Shown here piece after piece: positions 1 through 5,325 of a stretch of DNA of 7,017 bases. The translations under genes were made by a program, and so were the position numbers. The notes beneath the pieces are model-generated. The model had not been told where the DNA came from. It searched no databases and saw only the letters and a program-made list of their open reading frames with translations. The DNA comes from Bacteroidota bacterium. GTDB lineage: Bacteria; Bacteroidota; Ignavibacteria; UBA10030; UBA8401. The stretch covers positions 1 to 7,017 of the forward strand of contig JANXZD010000149.1 in NCBI GenBank assembly GCA_025355705.1. The letters run 5' to 3'. Within the stretch, counting starts at the first letter, position 1; each line of letters starts with the position of its first letter.

Positions 1-602
1 TATCCATCAGGATCAAATACAACCAGCGACATTTGGAATGGTACGGGACTGGTTGTTGATGTATATCCTAACGACGATAATTTGATCATCAACTCAGCAG
101 AATAACCATTGTCAACATTCGTTGTATCATTCACTGTTGAACCTGCAGCCAAAAATCCTGCACCGGCTCCGGAATTTAATACGGTTTCTTCATAACGAAT
201 AGTATCTTTGTTTCCTGCTATGTTTTGATAATACAACTTGTATTCTTTCGTCGCGCCTGCTTTATCTTTTACTTGTAAGAAGACTCCATCACCTTCCCAA
301 TCAAATTTACAGATAGATTTGTCATTTGATTGAATACCAAGATAAAGATTGCTTCCTTTTTGCAGGAATTTAACTTTTGCAATACTTGTATCTTTATATG
401 GTAAATGATATGTAACTCCATTCACATCAAAGGATGCTTTAATATCAAAACTACCAGTGACCGATTTTTCACTACCGCTTTTTGGTACAGTTGGAGGTCC
501 AAACACTAATGTTGGTGCGCTTGCCCAATCTGCTTCATTTAATTTTCCATCAAGTGTCATTACATTGGCAGTAACAAATGGTTTTACCGTATCAGGATTA
601 TC
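1..602 (-). repeat. CBM9-like tandem module 4 (partial, most diverged)
   Basis: Residues 1013-1212; the window ends in the conserved FDPDG motif, so about 45 residues including the aromatic tail are not seen. It is the most diverged copy: KLNEADWASAP, GPPTVPKSGSEKS in place of GNGAQLKKQ, and SIAKVKFLQKG in place of SWARVKFLRKG. The core LGIQSNDKSIC, EYKLYYQNIAGNKDTI and VLNSGAGAGFL are kept. Confidence 0.87.
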
Positions 603-3600
603 GTACGCCGGTAACAAATTGATCGTTTTGAAAGCTGATCCCCACTCACTACCCCACCATGATTTGAAATACGAACCACGAGCGCTATCCCATGGATTCA
701 TACCATACGGCCATGGCAATGCTGCATTGAATTGGAATCCATCCGGATCAAAAATGTTCATGGAGATTTGAACTGCATTGACAGTTGCTGCATATCCCAG
801 TTTATCTAATCGAATTCGAAGTTCTGCAGAATATCCATTGTCAACATTTGTTGTATCATTTGCAGTTGAACCCGCAGTCAAAAATCCTGCTCCGGCACCG
901 GAATTCAACACACTTTCTTCATATTTGATAGTGTCTTTGTTCCCTGCAATGTTTTGATAATACAACTTGTATTCTTTTGTAGCTCCTGTATTATCTTTAA
1001 CTTGTACAAAAATTCCTTCACCTTCCCAATCAAATCGACAAATAGATTTGTCATTTGATTGTATTCCAACATAAAGGTCTGCTCCTTTGTGTAAAAATTT
1101 AACTCTCGCCCACGAACTGTCTTTATTTGGATTGTGATATGTTACTCCATTCACATCAAACGATGCTTTTAGATCAAATCCGCCTGTAACTGTTTGATCT
1201 GAACCTTGTTTCTTTAATTGAGCACCATTTCCAAATAATAATGAAGGGGCACTTCCCCATTCTGGTTCATCCAATTTTCCGTCAAGAGTTACAGCACCGG
1301 CAATATTAGCCGCAGCCATCATTGGCGGGTCTTCATATTCCTTTGTTTCAGGAATAAAGTTCAATGTTTTGAAACTTGATCCCCATTCACTGCCCCACCA
1401 TGATTTGAAATATGAACCACGAGCACTATCCCATGGATTCATACCATACGGCCAAGGTAAAGCTGCATTGAATTGGAATCCATCCGGATCAAATATATCC
1501 ATCGAGATTTGAACATTATTTAACGGCAATGTGTAGCCTAATTTATCCAAGCGAATTCTCAACTCTGCCGTATAACCACTATCAACATTTGCTGTATCAT
1601 TTGCAGTCGAACCAGAATTCAAAAATCCTGCTCCGACTCCTGAATTCAAGACGCTCTCTTCATATTTAATAGTGTCTTTATTTCCGGCAATATTTTGATA
1701 ATACAATTTGTATTCTTTTGTCACTCCTGCATTATCTTTAATCTGAACAAAGATGCCTTCACCTTCCCAATCGAACCGGCAAATCGATTTATCATTCGAT
1801 TGTATCCCAACAAAGAGATCTGCTCCTTTGCGCAAGAACTTTACTCTCGCCCATGAACTATCCTTATTCGGATTGTGATACGTTACTCCATTTACATCAA
1901 AGGATGCTTTTAGATCAAATCCACCGCTGACTGTTTGATCTCCATATTGTTTTTTCAATTGTGCACCATTTCCAAACAACAATGCCGGTGCATTTGCCCA
2001 TTCTGGTTCGTTCAATTTTCCATCGACAGTTACTGCAGATGCATTCTTTACTGTCATCGATGCCGGATCATCATATTCTTTTGTTTCAGGAATAAAGTTC
2101 AATGTCTTGAAACTTGACCCCCATTCACTACCCCACCATGATTTGAAATATGAACCTCGTGCACTATCCCATGGATTCATACCGTACGGCCAAGGCAATG
2201 CTGCGTTAAATTGGAATCCATCCGGATCAAATATATCCATCGAGATTTGAACATTATTTAACGGCAGTGTATAGCCAAGTTTATCTAACCGAATTCTCAA
2301 CTCTGCCGTATAACCACTATCGACATTTGCTGTATCATTTGCAGTCGAACCAGAATTCAAAAATCCTGCACCGGCTCCGGAGTTCAACACCATCTCTTCA
2401 TATTTAATGGTATCTTTATTTCCAGCAATATTTTGATAATACAATTTGTATTCTTTTGTCACTCCTGCATTATCTTTAATTTGTACAAAAATCCCTTCCC
2501 CTTCCCAATCGAACCGGCAAATAGATTTATCATTCGATTGTATTCCAATATACAGATCTACTCCTTTGCGCAAGAACTTCACTCTTGCCCAAGAACTATC
2601 CACATTTGGCAAACGATATTTCACTCCGTTAACATCAAAATAGGATTTTAAATCAAATCCACCGGTTACCGTTTGATCTCCGTATTGTTTCCTTAAATGT
2701 GCTCCATTCCCGAACAACAATGCCGGTGCATTTGCCCATTCCGGCTCATTTAACTTTCCATCGACTGTAACAGACGATGCGTTTTTCACTATCATCGATG
2801 CAGGATCATCATAAGGATTAGTAAGTCCTGGATCTAAATTCGTCCACGCAAGAACACTTGATGTTCCGTATCCTACTCGAACTCCGTCAAATGCACCAAC
2901 AGGGTTAGTTGCATTTCTACTGTGCCATACGATATTACCAACATCATACGGTGAAGGATTCGGACTAAACCCATCGAAATCTGTTCCACCTGTACCCGAT
3001 GCAATAATACATTCAGCTGAACCAATAGAAGGTTCTAAAGATGTTGTCGGATTAACCCAAAGATATGCTTCATCATCTATACTATCCGCATGAGCAAAGC
3101 CGGTGTTATTAAATGAATATCGAACTACGACAAGGTATGTAGTATTTAAATTCAGTACCGAAGAACCGAATGCTGCGGTATTGGATGTTTTGGACACGCC
3201 GATATTGAAGCCTGCACCACTTGTTCGTGCAAAAAGTTTTGCACCATATTGTGTCCCCGTGTTTGAATTTCCCAACGACATAAAATAGCCATTTGATGAA
3301 GCACTCACAGCAGATAATCGCAGCAACACTGAATAATAGAATGTGGTATGCGCGAGATTCGTTATAGGGCTAGAGAATGTTTTATAAACTCTACTCGACG
3401 TTGCCGTTCCAGTAGGAATAACAGCGTATTCTCCCCCTCCAGATTTATATCCCGGATAGGTCAATGGGATTGCATTTGCAATGGTCAGCTCCGGACCACT
3501 TCCCCCTTTTGTCCAAGACGATTGGCCGGCCAAATTTATGCCGGTCGTAAGTCCAGTAAAGTTATCAGAAAATGTCTGCGCATTTACAGTTGTGTAAACC

Positions 3601-3638
3601 GCAAATACTGATACAAGAAATATCAATATTTTTTTCAT
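1..3638 (-). CDS. Large exported protein with at least four tandem CBM9-like modules (C-terminus outside window)
   Basis: The frame opens at an ATG at 3638 and stays open through 1212 codons to the window edge, so the C-terminus is missing. Residues 1-20 form a signal peptide (MKKILIFLVSVFAV..., likely cut VNA|Q). Residues 22 to about 275 form a Ser/Gly/Thr-rich domain ending FDGVRVGYGTSSVLAW, probably a concanavalin A-like beta-sandwich (inference). From residue 277 come four tandem modules of 244-246 residues, the last cut by the edge. Each begins with the CBM9 signature (V/L)DGKL(N/D)E..W..AP and carries LY(V/I)GIQSNDKSI, FDWEGEGIF and AEL.I.L..LGY, as in the DOMON/CBM9-like fold. Modules 1-3 end in an aromatic stretch (PWPYGMNPW, then SYFKSWWGSEWG) that could make a sugar-binding surface. 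A role in binding polysaccharide outside the cell is inferred from the fold and the neighbouring glucanase. The unseen end may carry more modules, a catalytic domain or a T9SS signal. The reading frame and repeats are certain; the function is moderately sure. Confidence 0.9.
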   Translation of the reverse strand, partial: MKKILIFLVSVFAVYTTVNAQTFSDNFTGLTTGINLAGQSSWTKGGSGPELTIANAIPLTYPGYKSGGGEYAVIPTGTATSSRVYKTFSSPITNLAHTTFYYSVLLRLSAVSASSNGYFMSLGNSNTGTQYGAKLFARTSGAGFNIGVSKTSNTAAFGSSVLNLNTTYLVVVRYSFNNTGFAHADSIDDEAYLWVNPTTSLEPSIGSAECIIASGTGGTDFDGFSPNPSPYDVGNIVWHSRNATNPVGAFDGVRVGYGTSSVLAWTNLDPGLTNPYDDPASMIVKNASSVTVDGKLNEPEWANAPALLFGNGAHLRKQYGDQTVTGGFDLKSYFDVNGVKYRLPNVDSSWARVKFLRKGVDLYIGIQSNDKSICRFDWEGEGIFVQIKDNAGVTKEYKLYYQNIAGNKDTIKYEEMVLNSGAGAGFLNSGSTANDTANVDSGYTAELRIRLDKLGYTLPLNNVQISMDIFDPDGFQFNAALPWPYGMNPWDSARGSYFKSWWGSEWGSSFKTLNFIPETKEYDDPASMTVKNASAVTVDGKLNEPEWANAPALLFGNGAQLKKQYGDQTVSGGFDLKASFDVNGVTYHNPNKDSSWARVKFLRKGADLFVGIQSNDKSICRFDWEGEGIFVQIKDNAGVTKEYKLYYQNIAGNKDTIKYEESVLNSGVGAGFLNSGSTANDTANVDSGYTAELRIRLDKLGYTLPLNNVQISMDIFDPDGFQFNAALPWPYGMNPWDSARGSYFKSWWGSEWGSSFKTLNFIPETKEYEDPPMMAAANIAGAVTLDGKLDEPEWGSAPSLLFGNGAQLKKQGSDQTVTGGFDLKASFDVNGVTYHNPNKDSSWARVKFLHKGADLYVGIQSNDKSICRFDWEGEGIFVQVKDNTGATKEYKLYYQNIAGNKDTIKYEESVLNSGAGAGFLTAGSTANDTTNVDNGYSAELRIRLDKLGYAATVNAVQISMNIFDPDGFQFNAALPWPYGMNPWDSARGSYFKSWWGSEWGSAFKTINLLPAYDNPDTVKPFVTANVMTLDGKLNEADWASAPTLVFGPPTVPKSGSEKSVTGSFDIKASFDVNGVTYHLPYKDTSIAKVKFLQKGSNLYLGIQSNDKSICKFDWEGDGVFLQVKDKAGATKEYKLYYQNIAGNKDTIRYEETVLNSGAGAGFLAAGSTVNDTTNVDNGYSAELMIKLSSLGYTSTTSPVPFQMSLVVFDPDG
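603..1334 (-). repeat. CBM9-like tandem module 3 (732 bp)
   Basis: Residues 769-1012. It is clearly related to modules 1-2 but more diverged: its opening is EDPPMMAAANIAGAVTLDG, and the linker to the next module is shortened to NLLPAY in place of NFIPETKEY. It keeps the CBM9 opening (LDGKLDEPEW), FDWEGEGIF and the full aromatic tail. Confidence 0.88.
1335..2072 (-). repeat. CBM9-like tandem module 2 (738 bp)
   Basis: Residues 523-768, exactly the same length as module 1. At DNA level a 58-bp stretch (1471-1528) is identical to 2209-2266 in module 1, and other runs of 30-47 bp are also identical, so synonymous sites have not diverged there. This points to recent duplication or gene conversion between these two units. 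Confidence 0.9.
2073..2810 (-). repeat. CBM9-like tandem module 1 (738 bp)
   Basis: Residues 277-522 of the large exported protein. By eye it differs from module 2 at about 16 of 246 residues, and the final 90 or so residues are identical. The differences cluster around residues 328-346 (FDVNGVKYRLPNVDSS against FDVNGVTYHNPNKDSS in module 2). It holds one cysteine, in SNDKSICRF, which all four modules share. Confidence 0.9.
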
Positions 3639-3645
3639 CTCGTTG

Positions 3646-3652
3646 CTCCTTT
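3646..3652 (-). promoter_or_regulatory. Ribosome binding site of the CBM9-repeat gene
   Basis: On the minus strand AAAGGAG lies 7 bases before the ATG at 3638. It is a strong Shine-Dalgarno match at good spacing. Together with the signal peptide that follows directly, it fixes the start codon. Confidence 0.8.
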
Positions 3653-3693
3653 TAGTATTTGGTAAATAAGTATTTAATGCAGCGTGTTTTTTT

Positions 3694-3721
3694 CAAAAAT
3701 ATTTTATGTTCAATATTACAA
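3694..3721 (-). promoter_or_regulatory. Possible Bacteroidota-type promoter of the CBM9-repeat gene
   Basis: On the minus strand TATTTTTG (3701-3694) fits the Bacteroidota -7 consensus TAnnTTTG. A TTG (3721-3719) lies 17 bases upstream as a -33 element. Transcription would start near 3687, leaving a leader of about 50 bases before the ATG. The region is very AT-rich, so a chance match is possible. Confidence 0.4.
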
Positions 3722-3748
3722 CTCTATGGCCTGAAAATTTTTAATTAA

Positions 3749-3765
3749 AACATACAAAATATGTT
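3749..3765. promoter_or_regulatory. Small inverted repeat upstream of the putative promoter
   Basis: AACATA and TATGTT are perfect 6-bp arms around a 5-bp spacer (CAAAA). The centre is about 70 bp upstream of the predicted transcription start of the CBM9-repeat gene, a typical place for an activator site. It does not resemble the LacI-type operators in the other intergenic region. The binding protein is unknown and the arms are short enough to arise by chance. Confidence 0.25.
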
Positions 3766-3792
3766 GCACGTTTTTGTGATTTTAAGGAATTC

Positions 3793-3813
3793 AAAATAAA
3801 CACCTTATGGTGT
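3793..3813 (-). terminator. Weak terminator-like hairpin downstream of the LacI-family gene
   Basis: Read on the minus strand, ACACC-ATAA-GGTGT forms a 5-bp stem with a 4-base loop and is followed directly by TTATTTTG. It starts about 104 bases after the repressor stop codon and before the CBM9 gene promoter. The stem is short, so termination would be partial at best. Confidence 0.35.
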
Positions 3814-3917
3814 GACAAAAAATTGCTTTGGGTCAAAATTATTATTCAATACCGTATGTGCAATAATATCTATTTTTTTGAAATAACGATTGTTGTTTCC
3901 GAACTTTGTATATGTCA

Positions 3918-4958
3918 CTACACAACTTTATCCTCCTTTTCTAAGTTAGACATCGTGTTAATTTTCTTACAACTATTTCTAATAGCTAATGTCGTTGGAA
4001 CAAATATGTGTGCCGCTGCACCTTTTGTTCGTTTTTGCAAACGATCAAAAACTCGTTTTATTGCCATCTCTCCCAGTTCCGGAATTGGAACGTGAACGGA
4101 TGTTAACGAGGGGCTGATAAATTTTGCCATGGGGGTATCATCAAATCCACACACTGAAATATCAGATGGTATTTTAAATCCTTCCTCACGGATCGCTTTA
4201 ATTGCACCAATTGCCATTGAATCATTGAAAGCAAAAATCGCAGTTGGGACACTCTTACGTTTGAATATTTCCTTGACCGATTCATATCCGGACATCTGCG
4301 TAAAGTTTCCCTCAAACTCTAACGATTTATTCGGAACCAAACCTCTCTCAGTAAATGCAGTTCGATATCCTCGTAAACGTTCTTGAGACTCAATATTAGT
4401 CGGACCTCCCGTAATCACTGCAATTCTTTTATGACCTTGATCGATTAAATAATTGGTCATCTCTTTCGCACCTCCAAACCCATCAGTCATGATCGTATCA
4501 AAGTGAGGGTTACTCGTTCTGCAATTCAATAAAACAACGGGTAGACTTTTGGGAAGGTTTGCGAGAAGAATTTCAGAATCAACACGCGGAGACATAATAA
4601 TAAGTGCATCAACGCGTCCTCTCATAAACCGTAATGCTGCCTCAATTTCCTTTGGATCATTATGCGAACTCGAAACAATTAAATGATATCCTTGAGACTG
4701 CACAGCATTGTCAGCACCACGAATAATTTCAGAAAAAAACTCACCATGCAAATCAGGCAAAAGTAAGCCGATCGCTTCTGTTCTTTTCATGATAAGCCCA
4801 CGTGCAGAAGGATTTGGCACATATTGCAGCTTTTCCACAACAGCCATCACTATTTCACGTGTCTCAGCTTTAACTTTGTCGCTTCCATTAATAACCCTTG
4901 AAACAGTAGCAATCGAGACTCCGGCTTTTTTTGCTACATCAATAATATTGAAATGCAT
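3918..4958 (-). CDS. LacI/GalR-family transcriptional repressor
   Basis: A 346-residue DNA-binding sugar-responsive regulator of normal family length. Residues 4-24 hold the helix-turn-helix (IIDVAKKAGVSIATVSRVIN), and residues 46-55 the hinge YVPNPSARGL with the family's minor-groove leucine. From about 61 to 325 it has the periplasmic-binding-protein-like effector and dimer domain (IGLLLPDL..., DQGHKRIAVITGG, FAFNDSMAIGAIKAIREEG, SDISVCGFDDTPMAKFISPSLTSV). The last 20 or so residues are a polar tail. The ATG at 4958 is chosen because GGAG lies 5 bases upstream; an in-frame TTG at 4976 adds only six residues and leaves that site inside the gene. The recognition helix (GVSIATVSRV) is like that of CcpA-type members, which bind CG-centred palindromes such as the two found upstream, so autoregulation is likely. 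The effector cannot be read from sequence; a glucan-derived sugar is a guess from the adjacent GH81 gene. Confidence 0.96.
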   Translation of the reverse strand: MHFNIIDVAKKAGVSIATVSRVINGSDKVKAETREIVMAVVEKLQYVPNPSARGLIMKRTEAIGLLLPDLHGEFFSEIIRGADNAVQSQGYHLIVSSSHNDPKEIEAALRFMRGRVDALIIMSPRVDSEILLANLPKSLPVVLLNCRTSNPHFDTIMTDGFGGAKEMTNYLIDQGHKRIAVITGGPTNIESQERLRGYRTAFTERGLVPNKSLEFEGNFTQMSGYESVKEIFKRKSVPTAIFAFNDSMAIGAIKAIREEGFKIPSDISVCGFDDTPMAKFISPSLTSVHVPIPELGEMAIKRVFDRLQKRTKGAAAHIFVPTTLAIRNSCKKINTMSNLEKEDKVV

Positions 4959-4963
4959 ACTAA

Positions 4964-4967
4964 CTCC
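4964..4967 (-). promoter_or_regulatory. Ribosome binding site that decides the repressor start
   Basis: Minus-strand GGAG sits 5 bases before the ATG at 4958. It supports that ATG over the in-frame TTG at 4976, which has no such site at a suitable distance. Confidence 0.7.
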
Positions 4968-4994
4968 GGATGGCAAGTAATTTTAATGAATTGC

Positions 4995-5014
4995 AAATGT
5001 AAACCTTTACATTT
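4995..5014. promoter_or_regulatory. LacI-family operator O2 (downstream copy)
   Basis: A 20-bp palindrome, AAATGTAAACCTTTACATTT, symmetric at every position except the central pair (CC in place of CG). The half-site ATGTAAA is identical to that of O1. Its centre lies 62 bp from the O1 centre, close to six helical turns, so two repressor dimers could sit on the same DNA face. It falls in the leader of the repressor mRNA, near +74 from the predicted start. Confidence 0.75.
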
Positions 5015-5057
5015 TTTAATCTTCTATATCCCCAAATCTCTGATCTGCTCAGAAAAT

Positions 5058-5075
5058 AATGTAAACGTTTACATT
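5058..5075. promoter_or_regulatory. LacI-family operator O1 (perfect palindrome)
   Basis: AATGTAAACGTTTACATT is a perfect 18-bp palindrome with a central CG, the classic LacI/GalR/CcpA operator form. It begins a few bases past the predicted transcription start (about +4 to +21), where a bound repressor would block the promoter at 5085-5113. The adjacent LacI-family protein is the obvious binder (inference). Confidence 0.85.
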
Positions 5076-5084
5076 GATGTTTGC

Positions 5085-5113
5085 ATAATAACTGTTTTTC
5101 CTTATAGAGTCAA
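5085..5113 (-). promoter_or_regulatory. Sigma70-like promoter of the LacI-family gene
   Basis: On the minus strand TTGACT (5113-5108) and TATTAT (5090-5085) are separated by exactly 17 bases, each one mismatch from the -35 and -10 consensus. Transcription would start near 5078, giving a leader of about 120 bases that contains both operators. The element is of the general bacterial type and differs from the TAnnTTTG form seen before the CBM9-repeat gene. Confidence 0.65.
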
Positions 5114-5325
5114 GGTTAATTTTTATCTCAACGACAATTGGAAAAAATGACGGAAGATTAACGCCCGCTGTTTGCTGTTCCAACCTCACAATATGGTCGA
5201 ACCTACTTAGCTTTCACAGAAAAAATTTTAATTTTATAACCTCGACAAAGTTGAAATTCAAACTACCCTAAAAATATCAACCGATGGATGTAATCTTGCA
5301 AAGATTTCATAGTTTTCACCAAGAA
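5114..5325. other. AT-rich intergenic stretch without recognised features
   Basis: This lies between the stop codon of the GH81 gene and the -35 element of the repressor gene. I find no coding frame with protein-like character, no strong hairpin followed by a T-run on the minus strand, and no further copy of the ATGTAAA half-site. Read-through from the GH81 gene into the repressor gene therefore cannot be excluded. Confidence 0.5.

Noticed and set aside
457..771. Plus-strand open frame of 104 codons
   Set aside because: It lies wholly inside the CBM9-repeat gene on the opposite strand, starts within module 4 and has no ribosome site or recognisable domain. It is a shadow of the repeat gene.
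1..2810. CRISPR-like or mobile-element repeat array
   Set aside because: The repeat unit is about 738 bp, in frame, and encodes a conserved protein domain, so it is an intragenic domain repeat.
1935..3611. Several short plus-strand open frames, including two overlapping ones at 2433-2651
   Set aside because: All overlap the continuous minus-strand gene with its signal peptide and repeated domains, and their translations are low-complexity or cysteine-rich without family features.
3823..4095. Plus-strand open frame of 90 codons crossing the end of the repressor gene
   Set aside because: It overlaps conserved LacI-family coding sequence and shows no start signal or protein-like composition.
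4103..4315. Minus-strand open frame of 70 codons inside the repressor gene
   Set aside because: It is in another frame of the well-supported LacI-family gene and encodes nothing recognisable.
4959..4976. TTG at 4976 as the repressor start
   Set aside because: The ATG at 4958 has GGAG at 5 bases and gives the usual N-terminus just ahead of the helix-turn-helix.
4129..4980. Plus-strand open frames antisense to the repressor gene
   Set aside because: They are mirror frames of conserved LacI-family sequence with no independent support.
4953..5150. Plus-strand open frame of 65 codons over the intergenic region
   Set aside because: It covers the promoter, both operators and the repressor start, and its translation has no recognisable features.
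5163..5210. Possible terminator hairpin after the GH81 gene (GTTC...GGAAC region)
   Set aside because: The stem needs bulges and mismatches and has no T-run after it on the minus strand.
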